Shown: positions 10,529 through 19,002, counted from the stretch's first letter. The stretch: DNA of 34,709 bases from Hamadaea sp. (GCA_013361475.1 JABFYB010000422.1:1-34709); one strand, 5' to 3'. The notes: generated by a model not told the origin, from the letters alone. Translations and numbers: made by a program.

Positions 10529-11890
10529 TTGGAGGCTCTGGTCGAGTTCGACAAGCAGGGCCGCGGGGTGGCCGGACGGTTGACCGCCGCCTTGCGTACG
10601 GCGATCGAACAACGACGTCTCCCGGCCGGCAGCCGCCTGCCGTCCACCCGTGAACTGGCCGCCGACCTGGGCGTCTCCCGGGGCGTCGTGGTGGAGGCGT
10701 ACGAACAACTGGTCGCTGAGGGCTGGCTGGTGGGACGCCGTGGTTCGGGCACCACCGTCGCGGCCGCCGTCCCGGTGCGGGAGGCCACGGCGACGGTCGA
10801 CTTCGTCCCGGTGGGACTGCTTCCCCTGCGGCCCGGCGTACCCGACCTCGGGCTGTTCCCGCGCGCCGCCTGGCGTCGTGCGTACGAGCAGGTGCTGACG
10901 ACGATGACCGACGCGGTCCTGGACTATGGCGATCCCGCCGGGCCCCTGGCGGTCCGCGAGCAGCTCGCCGCCTATCTGGGCCGCGTCCGCGCGGCCCGGG
11001 TGACCGCCGCGGACCTGCTGTTGACCTCGGGCGCGGCCCAGGCCTTCACGATTTTGTCCCGGATGCTGCTCGCGGCCGGGCACCGCTGCGTGGCCATCGA
11101 GGACCCGGGCAGCCGCGGCGTGCACGACCAGCTCGCCACCGCGCTGCCCGTGCTGCCGGTGCCCGTCGACGATCAGGGCATCGAGGTGGACGCGCTGTCG
11201 CGCTCAGCGGCGCGCGCCGTCGTGCTCACGCCCGCGCATCAGTTCCCGACCGGCGTCGTGCTGTCGCCCGCGCGTCGCGCGCAGGTGATCGCCTGGGCCC
11301 GGCGCACCGGCGGGCTCATCATCGAGGACGACTACGACGCGGAGTTCCGCTACGACCGTGATCCGGTCGGCTGCCTGCAGGGCATCGCACCGGACGTCAC
11401 CGTCGCCGTCGGCTCCGCGAGCAAGGCGCTCGCTCCGGCGCTGCGCCTCGGCTGGCTGTCCGCGCCGGTCGAGCATCTTCCAGCGATACGCACCCAGCAG
11501 CGCTCGATCGACCTCGGTGGCCCGGCACTGGAGCAGTACGCCTTCGCCCACCTGCTGGGCAGTGGTGGCTACGACCGGCACCTGCGGCGTGCCCGGCGCA
11601 CGTACCGGACGCGCCGCGACGCCCTCGTCGCCGCCCTCACCGAGTTCCTCCCGGGTATGCCGATCCACGGCGTCGCCGCCGGGCTGCATCTGGTGCTGCA
11701 ACTGCCCGCCGGTGTCGACGACGCGGCCGTCGCGGTGGCCGCGCGCCGAGCCGGGTTGGCGCCGGTGGCACTGTCGGCGTGCCGGCTCACCGACGGCCAC
11801 CCGGGTCTGGTCCTCGGCTACGCGGCGCACACGCCCGATGAGCTGACCGCGGCCGTCGCGATCCTGGCCGGGATCGTCCGAAGCGCCTGA
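10529..11890 (+). CDS. MocR-family (GntR-HTH plus aminotransferase-fold) regulator
   Basis: This is a fusion of an N-terminal GntR winged helix (about residues 10-75: SRLPSTRELAADLGVSRGVVVEAYEQL) and a PLP-dependent fold-type I domain. The PLP domain has EDDYDAEFRYDRDP and the Schiff-base lysine K299 in SASKALAPALRLGW. MocR proteins act as transcription factors sensing PLP or PLP-amino acid adducts. I chose TTG 10529, with GGAGG five bases upstream, giving 453 residues. The in-frame ATG at 10460 would overlap the start of the divergent EamA gene and leave no room for promoters. It probably regulates that exporter and itself. The effector is unknown. Confidence 0.9.
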   Translation: MEALVEFDKQGRGVAGRLTAALRTAIEQRRLPAGSRLPSTRELAADLGVSRGVVVEAYEQLVAEGWLVGRRGSGTTVAAAVPVREATATVDFVPVGLLPLRPGVPDLGLFPRAAWRRAYEQVLTTMTDAVLDYGDPAGPLAVREQLAAYLGRVRAARVTAADLLLTSGAAQAFTILSRMLLAAGHRCVAIEDPGSRGVHDQLATALPVLPVPVDDQGIEVDALSRSAARAVVLTPAHQFPTGVVLSPARRAQVIAWARRTGGLIIEDDYDAEFRYDRDPVGCLQGIAPDVTVAVGSASKALAPALRLGWLSAPVEHLPAIRTQQRSIDLGGPALEQYAFAHLLGSGGYDRHLRRARRTYRTRRDALVAALTEFLPGMPIHGVAAGLHLVLQLPAGVDDAAVAVAARRAGLAPVALSACRLTDGHPGLVLGYAAHTPDELTAAVAILAGIVRSA

Positions 11891-11910
11891 CCGCCGCGGT
11901 GTTCGGTGCT

Positions 11911-13269
11911 TTACGACGACGGCGCGGTTCCGCGTCGTCGGGCAGTACGCCGTCCTCGACGGACCAGCGCCCAGCCGAGCGCCACCACGAAAGTCACCGG
12001 CACCACGACGGCGAGGACAGTGACGATGCCGAATCGCGGCGGATCGGCGGCCCGGACCTCGCCGGTGGCGAGCGCGGCGTCGGCGATGTCGATCGACATG
12101 AGGTTGTGCGGGGCGGTGAGCAGCACCTGATGACCGGTCGCGGTGAGCCGCCACACGGCGACCGAGTGGACATCCTGGTAGTACGTCGCCGGTGGACCGA
12201 CGGTGCTGCTCGGTTCCCGCTGGTAGACGGCGACGATCGGCTGCCCGCCGGTCCAGCCGAGCAGGCGTACGGCCGCGAGGTCGGGAGCGGTGACCGTCCA
12301 CTCGGGATCTGCGCTGGTCAGGGGCGGGTACCCGGGAAGTCTCGTGGCCAGGTCGACGCCGCGCAGTCGCCAGGTGTCGTCGGTGATCTCCCATGTCATG
12401 AGCCGTCCGTCCGGCGCCCAGGCGCCCTTTCCGGCCAGCCAGGCTCGGCCGGACGTGGTGATCCGGGCCAGCTCCGTCAGGTCGCTTCGCACGACGACGA
12501 TCTCACCGTCGGCCGCGTACGCGAACAGCCGTCCGTCGGGGGAGAAAGCGGCGTCGAAGCCCGGCATCGACTCGAAGCCGAACGGCGACGTGCTCTTCCG
12601 GATCGCTCCGCCGGGGAGGTCGACCAGCCCGAACTGCGAGCGCTCCGGGCCGCCGGGCACCACCTTGACGGCCAGGGTGTGCCCGTCGGGCGACCACGCC
12701 AACGGTGTCACGGTCTCGGTGTCGGAGAACCCCGTCAGCCGGGTCTCCTCACCGGTGCTCAGGTCGAGGATCCCGGCCCGCAGGTCGAAGCTCGAGGGCA
12801 CCGCGAGACTGTTGCCGTCGGGGGAGAGCAGGACCTCCTCGCCCGCGTGCACCTCGAATCCGACGCGCATCATCCGATACACGTCGGAGGTCGCGCCCAC
12901 GACGGCGAGGTCGCCTTCGTTGTCCAGCAGCCGCAGTGGGCGGTCGGCGGCGAAACCCGTCCCACCGAACAGCACCGACGCCGGTCCCGGCGGGCTGCCG
13001 GTGACGCTCGGCCAGAACGCGGGTGGGAACGCCAGCCGATCGGGGATGGACGGCCGCCCGTCGACCGACCCGATCGGCGGCGGATCCGCCAGAAGTGCGC
13101 CCGGAACGCCGGAGGTGGCCAGGATCGCCAGCACCGCGGCGGCGGCGAGATACGCGCCCCAGCGCGTACGCCGACGGCGGCGGGCGGTGCGTACCGCCCG
13201 CTCATAGACCGCGTACGCCGGGACGGCGCCGGCTTCGGCACGCAGAGCGTCGCGCAGTTCGGTGATCAC
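11911..13269 (-). CDS. Membrane-anchored TolB/WD40-like beta-propeller protein coupled to sigma factor
   Basis: This 452-residue protein starts at GTG 13269, overlapping the stop of the sigma gene by GTGA. A basic cytosolic segment of about 35 residues (MITELRDALRAEAG..., RRRRR) precedes a membrane helix (about 38-60). A large extracytoplasmic domain contains repeated propeller-type strands with SPDG (LLSPDGNSLAV, WSPDGHTLAV, FSPDGRLFAY, WAPDGRLMTW). A C-terminal membrane helix (about 417-440) and an Arg-rich tail follow. The arrangement is like a transmembrane partner of an ECF sigma factor: short cytosolic end, large outer sensor. No zinc-binding anti-sigma motif is present, so an anti-sigma role is inference only. 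Confidence 0.72.
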   Translation of the reverse strand: MITELRDALRAEAGAVPAYAVYERAVRTARRRRRTRWGAYLAAAAVLAILATSGVPGALLADPPPIGSVDGRPSIPDRLAFPPAFWPSVTGSPPGPASVLFGGTGFAADRPLRLLDNEGDLAVVGATSDVYRMMRVGFEVHAGEEVLLSPDGNSLAVPSSFDLRAGILDLSTGEETRLTGFSDTETVTPLAWSPDGHTLAVKVVPGGPERSQFGLVDLPGGAIRKSTSPFGFESMPGFDAAFSPDGRLFAYAADGEIVVVRSDLTELARITTSGRAWLAGKGAWAPDGRLMTWEITDDTWRLRGVDLATRLPGYPPLTSADPEWTVTAPDLAAVRLLGWTGGQPIVAVYQREPSSTVGPPATYYQDVHSVAVWRLTATGHQVLLTAPHNLMSIDIADAALATGEVRAADPPRFGIVTVLAVVVPVTFVVALGWALVRRGRRTARRRGTAPSS

Positions 13270-13769
13270 GAGGACACCTCCGTCTGAAGACCGGCCGGGA
13301 GCAGAGTGCGGAGCCGGGCCAGCGCATCGTGGGTCTGCCGTTTGACCGTGCCGACCGAGCAACCCAGAATCCGGGCGGTCTCCGCCTCGGTGAGATCGTC
13401 GTAGAAGCGCAGCACGATCACGGCCCGCTGGCGCGGTGCCAGGTGGGCCAGCGCCTGCACCAGGGTTATCCGGTTCACCGCCTCGGCGGCGAGATCGCCG
13501 GCCTGCCTGTGCTCGGGGGCTTCACCGGACAGCCGTTCGGCCGGTCGCCTTCGCCGCCACCAGGAGATCTGCTCCCGATGCATCACCTGGCGCACATACG
13601 CCGCCGGATTGCCGTCGCGGATCCGGCGCCAGTGACGATAGGTGCTGGCCAGCGCCGATTGCAGCAGATCCTCGGCCAGCTGATGATCGCCGGTCAGCAG
13701 ATACGCCACCCGCGACAGCGCGGGCGAGGACGCCACCACGAACTCCCGGAAACCGTCGTCAGACCTCAC
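13266..13769 (-). CDS. SigE-family RNA polymerase sigma factor (ECF)
   Basis: This 167-residue sigma factor has sigma region 2 at about residues 8-75 (FVVASSPALSRVAYLLTGDHQLAEDLLQ..., WRRIRDGNPAAYVR). Region 4 is at about 103-156 (LAPRQRAVIVLRFYDDLTEAE, ILGCSVGTVKRQTHDALARLR). This is the actinobacterial SigE-family type, which directs core polymerase to a small set of promoters. The start is GTG 13769. AGAGGG lies close upstream with short spacing, and protein similarity begins there. It is translationally coupled to the propeller membrane protein, a probable regulator of its activity. The stimulus and targets are not evident. Confidence 0.88.
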   Translation of the reverse strand: MRSDDGFREFVVASSPALSRVAYLLTGDHQLAEDLLQSALASTYRHWRRIRDGNPAAYVRQVMHREQISWWRRRRPAERLSGEAPEHRQAGDLAAEAVNRITLVQALAHLAPRQRAVIVLRFYDDLTEAETARILGCSVGTVKRQTHDALARLRTLLPAGLQTEVSS

Positions 13770-13816
13770 AACCCTCTGTAACGCGACCGGGCCATGGAAA
13801 GGTTGGGTGCGACCGG

Positions 13817-15001
13817 TCAGGCCGTTCCGATCGCGATGGTGTCGATCGGCGTGTGGTTCTTGCCGATCAGCGCGGTGCCCAGCCATCGGTCCAGCCCCGG
13901 GAGCCGCATCGCCTTGACGGCCAGGCGCCGGAGCCGCACCTGAGTCCGGCTGGCCGGCAGGAACCAGCCGGCGCCCCGGCGGCCGATCCGCTGGCGTTCG
14001 GTCACGACCGGGTGCCAGCGGCGTACGAACTCGGCCAGTGAACGGTCGACGTCGCCGGACTCGGCCAGTTGACGGCCCAGGACGTAGGCGCCCGCCACCG
14101 CGAGGGACGCGCCCTGCCCGGCCAGCAAGGACACCGCGTACGCGGAGTCGCCGAGCAGGAGGACCCGGCCGTCGACCCACTGCCGCATCTCGATCTGGGC
14201 CACCTGGTCGTAGTAGATCTCCGACGCCTCCGGGCACTCCGCCAGCGCAGTCGGGGTCAGCCAGCCCAGGTCGCGATAGGTATGCCGGATGGCCGCCCGG
14301 GGATCGGCCGGAAGCGCCGGATCAGGTGCCCGGTGAACGGTGAAGGCCGCCACCCGGCCGTCGCGCAGACCGTAGAAGCCCATCTGCGCGTCGACGCTGT
14401 CGGTGAGGAAGAAGCCGTCCGCGACCTGCGCGTGAATGGTCGGATCGTCGAACACGTACGCCGCGGTGTGGAGCCCGAGGTAACGGAGGTAGGTGTGCTC
14501 GGGCCCGAAGATCGCCGTCCGCGTGGCCGAATGAATCCCGTCGGCGCCGATGAGCAGGTCGGCGTCCATCGTCGTGCCGTCGGACAGGACGACGGACACA
14601 CCGTCGGAGCGGTTGTCGATGTCGGTGACGCTGGTGCCGTACCGCAGGTCGACCCGATCGGCGACGGCCTCGCGCAGGGCCCGCTCCAGATCGGGACGCA
14701 TGATGCTGACGATGCCGCCGCTGGCGGCCTTCTCGAACCGCTGGTAGTCCATGCTGGCCCGGACCTCACCACGGTCGTCGACGTAGCTGAACCGCTGGAC
14801 GTGATATCCGAGCTCCCGGAGCCGGGGCAGCAGCCCCATCCGCTGCGCGGCCTCGTATCCCGGTCCGAAGAAGTCGATCATGTAGCCCTGGTGACGGGGC
14901 CCTGGAGCCTTCTCCACCACCGTCACTTGAGCGCCCAGCTCTGCCAGGCGGTGCGCCACCGCCAAACCGGCGATGCCGGCCCCCACTACGACTGTCCGCA
15001 T
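13817..15001 (-). CDS. FAD-dependent monooxygenase
   Basis: This 394-residue class A flavoprotein hydroxylase has three FAD motifs: GAGIAG at 7-12 (Rossmann GxGxxG), IGADGIHS near 151-158 (DG motif) and LLGDSAYAVSLLAGQGAS near 282-299 (GD motif). Such enzymes hydroxylate aromatic or polyketide-like compounds with NAD(P)H and oxygen, and some inactivate antibiotics. It starts 10 bp after the TetR gene, so the two share a transcript. That pairing suggests a detoxification or catabolic enzyme induced by its substrate. There is no secretion signal. The C-terminal part is shorter than in phenol hydroxylases. The substrate is not deducible. Confidence 0.9.
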   Translation of the reverse strand: MRTVVVGAGIAGLAVAHRLAELGAQVTVVEKAPGPRHQGYMIDFFGPGYEAAQRMGLLPRLRELGYHVQRFSYVDDRGEVRASMDYQRFEKAASGGIVSIMRPDLERALREAVADRVDLRYGTSVTDIDNRSDGVSVVLSDGTTMDADLLIGADGIHSATRTAIFGPEHTYLRYLGLHTAAYVFDDPTIHAQVADGFFLTDSVDAQMGFYGLRDGRVAAFTVHRAPDPALPADPRAAIRHTYRDLGWLTPTALAECPEASEIYYDQVAQIEMRQWVDGRVLLLGDSAYAVSLLAGQGASLAVAGAYVLGRQLAESGDVDRSLAEFVRRWHPVVTERQRIGRRGAGWFLPASRTQVRLRRLAVKAMRLPGLDRWLGTALIGKNHTPIDTIAIGTA

Positions 15002-15011
15002 CGTCGTCTCC

Positions 15012-15581
15012 TCACCTGTCCGTGCTCACCAGCCGGCGCATCGCCGGGCGGATCGCGTCCACGGTCAACTCCGGGCTGAGTGCCTTGTGCAGCACGAATC
15101 CGTCGAGCGTCGCCAGGAGCAGGGTGGCGATCGCCGCCGGATCGGCCAGCCCGGCAGCGGCCAGCCACTCGGTCACCTCGGCCCGGAACCGGTCGACGAG
15201 CGACCCCAGCGCGATCCGCAACTGCTCGTCCCGGGTGGCGGCCAGGTAGGTCTCGCCGAACAGCAGCGACATCGGGTCCGTGCCGGTGAACCCGCCGAGC
15301 ACGGTCAGCATCGCGTCCACGCCGTCGGCCGCCGAGGTCGCCTGCTGCAGCATCGGCCCGATCCCGTCGATCATCTCGCCGATCGCGCCCAGTGCCGCGT
15401 CGGACAACAACGCCTGCACGGAAGGGAAGTGGTAGTGCACGACGCCGGGCAGCACTCCGGCCCGTTGGGCGACCAGCCGCGTACTCACCGCGGTCCAGCC
15501 CACTTCGCCGATCAGCTGAGCCGCCGCGGTCAGCAGCCGCTGCCGCGCCAGGCGTCCCCGCTCCGCCGCCGTCTCCGCCAT
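15012..15581 (-). CDS. TetR-family transcriptional regulator
   Basis: This 189-residue regulator has an N-terminal HTH at about residues 12-58 (RLARQRLLTAAAQLIGEVGW, VSTRLVAQRAGVLPGVVHYHFPSVQALL). A helical ligand-binding domain follows. GGAGGA lies seven bases before the ATG at 15581. It is the first gene of a two-gene unit with the FAD monooxygenase. A palindrome and a repeated CTTGGGCG motif lie directly downstream of its promoter, so autorepression and induction by the monooxygenase substrate are likely. A frame open to 15716 has no ribosome site. Confidence 0.9.
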   Translation of the reverse strand: MAETAAERGRLARQRLLTAAAQLIGEVGWTAVSTRLVAQRAGVLPGVVHYHFPSVQALLSDAALGAIGEMIDGIGPMLQQATSAADGVDAMLTVLGGFTGTDPMSLLFGETYLAATRDEQLRIALGSLVDRFRAEVTEWLAAAGLADPAAIATLLLATLDGFVLHKALSPELTVDAIRPAMRRLVSTDR

Positions 15582-15594
15582 GCGCCGTCCTCCA

Positions 15595-15666
15595 CTTGGG
15601 CGTACGCCCTGGGCAACCGCCTTGGGCGAATGACCAAATCCTAAGCCGCAGTGGACGGGACGGCAA
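15595..15666 (-). promoter_or_regulatory. tetR-monooxygenase promoter and candidate operator
   Basis: On the minus strand TTGCCG (15661-15666) and TAGGAT (15638-15643) are 17 bp apart. Just downstream, CTTGGGCG occurs twice on the plus strand (15595-15602 and 15621-15628, 26 bp apart). The first copy is part of the 12-bp perfect palindrome GGGCGTACGCCC (15598-15609). This is where a TetR repressor would bind. Confidence 0.6.
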
Positions 15667-15705
15667 GCCTCGACGGGCGGGCCGACGACGGGCAGAACAG
15701 CCAGA

Positions 15706-15755
15706 CTGCTGATCATCGATGTTATATATTCACCTTTTAGTTATCGTTCGTACAT
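15706..15755. promoter_or_regulatory. AT-rich patch before the ABC importer operon
   Basis: The stretch around 15716-15750 (for example GTTATATATTCACC and TTTTAGTTATCG) is strikingly AT-rich in otherwise very GC-rich DNA. Several -10-like hexamers fit on both strands (TTATAT, TAGTTA, and TATATAAC in reverse). It probably contains the operon promoter about 30-60 bp before ATG 15779. I cannot name an operator in it. Confidence 0.45.
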
Positions 15756-15778
15756 CTGGCGTCGGTTAGCTGCCGATC

Positions 15779-16741
15779 ATGGTTGCGGAGATCAAACCGA
15801 GCACGGAGCCGCCGCTGCTGGAGCCCTCCGCCGCGGAGCCGAGCCACCGGGCCAGGCGGGGACGGCGTCGCCGGGCGATCCGCGAGGCGGCGATCTTCCT
15901 GGCCTTCGCCGTGCCGAACCTGGCGCTGATCGCCGTGTTCACCTACCGCCCGCTCCTGCTCAACATGTATTACTCGACATTGGACTGGACGCTGGGCGCG
16001 CCGACCGCCCGGCCGGTTGGCCTGGCCAACTACGCCGACTTCTTCCAGTCCGCCGAAGCGGGACAGGTCTTCCTCACGACGGCGGTGTTCACCCTCGCGA
16101 CCGTGCTGCTGTCGATGGCGCTGGGGCTGCTGGTCGCGCTGGCCCTCAACCGCAAGGTCCGCGGGGCCGGGCTGGCCCGCGCCACGGTGTTCTCCCCGTT
16201 CGTGCTGTCCGGGGTCGGCGTCGGGCTCGCCTGGCAGTACATCTTCGACCCCACCGTCGGCGCGCTCGGCGCGATCCTGCGCGGGTTCGGCCTCACCAGC
16301 CCGCAATGGTTCAACAACGAGACGCTGAGCCTGGTGATGGTGGTCCTCGTCTACGTCTGGAAGAACCTCGGCTACGCCGCCGTGATCTACCTGGCCGGCC
16401 TGCAGGCCATCTCCTCCGACGTCCTGGAGGCCGCCGCCATCGACGGAGCGAGCGCGCGGCGGAAGTTCTTCTCGGTCGTCTTCCCGTTGCTGTCGCCGAC
16501 GACCTTCTTCCTCATGGTGACCAGCACCCTCAACTCGCTGCAGGCCTTCGACCTGATCCGGGTCATGACGCCGCTGGGCCGCGGCACCACGACGCTCATC
16601 TACGACGCCTATCTGCGGGCGTTCGGTGGCTACAACCAGGCAGGTTATTCGGCGATGCTCTCGACGGTGCTCTTCGGGTTACTGGTGATCCTGACCCTGC
16701 TCCAACTGGTCTTCCTCGAGAAGCGGGTGCATTACCGGTGA
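15779..16741 (+). CDS. ABC sugar transporter permease (MalF/UgpA type)
   Basis: This 320-residue inner-membrane permease has a disordered Arg-rich N-terminus of about 32 residues, then six hydrophobic helices. The cytoplasmic EAA loop is clear (EAAAIDGASARRKFFSVVFP, residues 217-236), where the ATPase docks. Sequence style is closest to sugar or glycerol-phosphate importers of the MalF/UgpA class (CUT1). No convincing Shine-Dalgarno precedes the ATG. The downstream permease overlaps by GTGA, and the binding protein follows. The substrate is probably an oligosaccharide or sugar-phosphate, unproven. Confidence 0.9.
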   Translation: MVAEIKPSTEPPLLEPSAAEPSHRARRGRRRRAIREAAIFLAFAVPNLALIAVFTYRPLLLNMYYSTLDWTLGAPTARPVGLANYADFFQSAEAGQVFLTTAVFTLATVLLSMALGLLVALALNRKVRGAGLARATVFSPFVLSGVGVGLAWQYIFDPTVGALGAILRGFGLTSPQWFNNETLSLVMVVLVYVWKNLGYAAVIYLAGLQAISSDVLEAAAIDGASARRKFFSVVFPLLSPTTFFLMVTSTLNSLQAFDLIRVMTPLGRGTTTLIYDAYLRAFGGYNQAGYSAMLSTVLFGLLVILTLLQLVFLEKRVHYR

Positions 16742-17595
16742 CCGCCGAATCCCGGCCGCTGTCGCGCCGCAACCTCGTCGCCGCGCTGGTCGCCGACTAC
16801 CTGCCGATCATGCTCGCCATCCTGGTCGTCGTGCTGCCGTTGGCGTACCTGATCCTGTCGTCGTTCAAAGCACCGGCCGACGTCATCACGCAGAAGCTCG
16901 TCGTGCTCCCCGACCCGTGGCATCCGGCCAACTACTCCGAGGCGGCGCGGATCGTGCCCTTCCCGCGCCTCTTCCTCAACTCCGCGATCGTGACCGTGGT
17001 CGGGGCGGGGATCAAGGTGCTGCTGGCCGTCTTCACCGCCTACGCGCTGGTGTTCGTCCAGTTCCCCGGCCGCAAGTACGTGTTCTGGGCCGTGCTGGCA
17101 ACGCTCATGGTGCCGCCACAGGTCAGCGTGGTGCCGAACTTCGTGTTCGTCAGCGGCCTCGGCGGGCAGGACACCTACTGGGGCATCATCCTGCCCGGAC
17201 TGGCCACCGGCTTCGGGACCTTCCTGCTGCGGCAGAGCTTCCTGACCCTGCCGACCGAGGTCATCGACGCCGCACAGGTCGACGGGGCCGGGCACTGGCG
17301 GCGCCTGTGGCACATGGTGGTGCCGATGGCCGCGCCGAGCATAGCCACCGTGGCCCTGGTCAACATCGTGTTCGAGTGGAACGACTATCTCTGGCCGCTG
17401 GTCATCGTCTCGGACCCGCAGATGATGACCCTGCCGGTGGGGCTGACCCTGTTGCAGAACAGCGAGAACTCGGCCGCCTCCTACGGCATCGTCATGGCCG
17501 GCACCGTCATGGTCCTGCTTCCCGTCCTCGTGGTGTTCGCCGCCCTGCAGCGCCACATCGTCACCGGCTTGACCCAAGGCGGCGTCAAGGGGTGA
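16738..17595 (+). CDS. ABC sugar transporter permease (MalG/UgpE type)
   Basis: This 285-residue second permease subunit starts at GTG 16738 inside the stop of the first (GTGA overlap), so translation is coupled. It has six hydrophobic helices. The EAA loop is TEVIDAAQVDGAGHWRRLWH (about residues 173-192), preceded by FGTFLLRQSF, typical of MalG/UgpE/LacG proteins. It pairs with the first permease to form the membrane pore of a CUT1 importer. The lipoprotein gene begins 28 bp later with a strong ribosome site. The ATPase gene is missing from the operon. Confidence 0.91.
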   Translation: MTAESRPLSRRNLVAALVADYLPIMLAILVVVLPLAYLILSSFKAPADVITQKLVVLPDPWHPANYSEAARIVPFPRLFLNSAIVTVVGAGIKVLLAVFTAYALVFVQFPGRKYVFWAVLATLMVPPQVSVVPNFVFVSGLGGQDTYWGIILPGLATGFGTFLLRQSFLTLPTEVIDAAQVDGAGHWRRLWHMVVPMAAPSIATVALVNIVFEWNDYLWPLVIVSDPQMMTLPVGLTLLQNSENSAASYGIVMAGTVMVLLPVLVVFAALQRHIVTGLTQGGVKG

Positions 17596-17622
17596 TTCCG
17601 TCCACCAACCAGGAGGTGCACC

Positions 17623-18996
17623 GTGTCCCCGTCGCATCCCGCCCGGCAATCGAGTGAACTGAGCAGAAGAGGATTCCTCGGCCTGGCCGCCGCCGGACTG
17701 TCCGCGACGGCGTTGTCCGCCTGCAGCGGGCCGTCGACGTCGTCCGGCCCGACCTCCGGCAAGCCGCAGCAGATCGACTTCACCGGCGTCAAGCCGGCCG
17801 GTGAGATCACCTTCTGGTCGTCGAACCCCGGGTCCTCCCAGGAGATCACGCAGCAGATCATCGACGCCTTCCACCAGAGCCAGTCCGACATCCGCGTACA
17901 GCTGGTGACCGCCGGCTCGAACTACGAGGACATCGCCCAGAAGTTCCAGGCCGCCCAGGCCGGTGGCAAGCTGCCCGACCTGGTGGTGCTGTCGGACGTG
18001 TGGTGGTTCCGCTACTACCTGCAGGATTCGATCATCCCGCTGGACTCGTTGTTCACCGCGCTCAACTGGGATACCAGTGACTACCGGGAGCAGCTGCTCA
18101 CCGACTACAAGTACGACGGCGCGACCTGGGCGATGCCGTGGGCTCGGTCCACGCCGCTCTTCTACTGGAACAAGGCTCACTGGCAGGCGGCCGGCCTGCC
18201 GGACCGGGCGCCGACGACGTGGACCGAGTTCGCCGAATGGGCGCCCAAGCTGAAGGCCGCCAACGCGGGCATCCAGAACGCCTTCCAGCTGCCCGCGCTC
18301 GCCGGGTACGCCGGTTGGAGCTTCCAGAACGTCCTCTGGGGCTGGGGTGGCAGCTGGTCGGCGAAGGGGACCTTCGACATCACGTGCGACAAGCCGGAAT
18401 CCGTCGCCGCGTTGCAGTTCCTCGCCGACGCGGTCTACAAGAACAAGTGGTCCAGGGTGGCGGGCAAGGATTCGACCAACGACCTGTCGGCCGGTGCCGT
18501 CAGCGCGACCGTCGGGTCGACCGGCAGCCTCGTCGGCATCCTCAAGGTCGCCAAGTTCGACGTCGGCGCCGGATTCCTGCCCGGCGGCCCCGCGGCGACC
18601 ACACCGGTATGCCCGACCGGAGGCGCCGGAGTCGGCATCCCCAAGAAGATCAAGCCGGAGAACCAGCTCGCCGCCGCGACGTTCATCAAGTTCCTCACGT
18701 CGCCGGAGAACACCCTGCGGTTCGCGCAGGCGACCGGATACATGCCGGTACGCAAGTCGGCCGACCCGTCCTCGCTGATCGCCAAGGCACCGCAGGCGAA
18801 GGTGGCGATCGACCAGCTCGCCGCCACGCGCAATCAGGACTGGGCCCGGGTGTTCCTGCCGGGAGCCGACCAGGAGATGGCCAACGCGTGCGCCGCGATC
18901 CTCACCAAGAACAGCGAGGTCCCGGGCGAGATGGCCAAGCTGAGGTCCAAACTGGAAGGCATCTACGCCTCGCAGGTCAAGCCGCACCTGAAGTGA
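17623..18996 (+). CDS. ABC sugar transporter substrate-binding lipoprotein (UgpB-like)
   Basis: This 457-residue solute-binding protein starts at GTG 17623 with AGGAGGTG upstream. The signal contains a Tat-like SRRGFLG motif (residues 14-20) and the lipobox LSAC with Cys34, so it is probably exported folded and anchored as a lipoprotein. The mature part begins GEITFWSSNPG and has the family 1 fold. Features include DLVVLSDVWWFRYYLQDSIIPLD, YWNKAHWQAAGLPDRAPTTW, and AATFIKFLTSPENTLRFAQATGYMPV. These resemble UgpB/MalE-like proteins. Several Trp residues (WSSN, WWFR, WGWGGSW) suit stacking on sugar rings. It feeds the two permeases upstream. The exact ligand is unknown. Confidence 0.93.
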   Translation: MSPSHPARQSSELSRRGFLGLAAAGLSATALSACSGPSTSSGPTSGKPQQIDFTGVKPAGEITFWSSNPGSSQEITQQIIDAFHQSQSDIRVQLVTAGSNYEDIAQKFQAAQAGGKLPDLVVLSDVWWFRYYLQDSIIPLDSLFTALNWDTSDYREQLLTDYKYDGATWAMPWARSTPLFYWNKAHWQAAGLPDRAPTTWTEFAEWAPKLKAANAGIQNAFQLPALAGYAGWSFQNVLWGWGGSWSAKGTFDITCDKPESVAALQFLADAVYKNKWSRVAGKDSTNDLSAGAVSATVGSTGSLVGILKVAKFDVGAGFLPGGPAATTPVCPTGGAGVGIPKKIKPENQLAAATFIKFLTSPENTLRFAQATGYMPVRKSADPSSLIAKAPQAKVAIDQLAATRNQDWARVFLPGADQEMANACAAILTKNSEVPGEMAKLRSKLEGIYASQVKPHLK

Positions 18997-19002
18997 GCTT
19001 GT

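Noticed and set aside
16732-18987. 751-codon minus-strand open frame
   Set aside because: Antisense to the permease and binding-protein genes, which have clear motifs and coupled starts.
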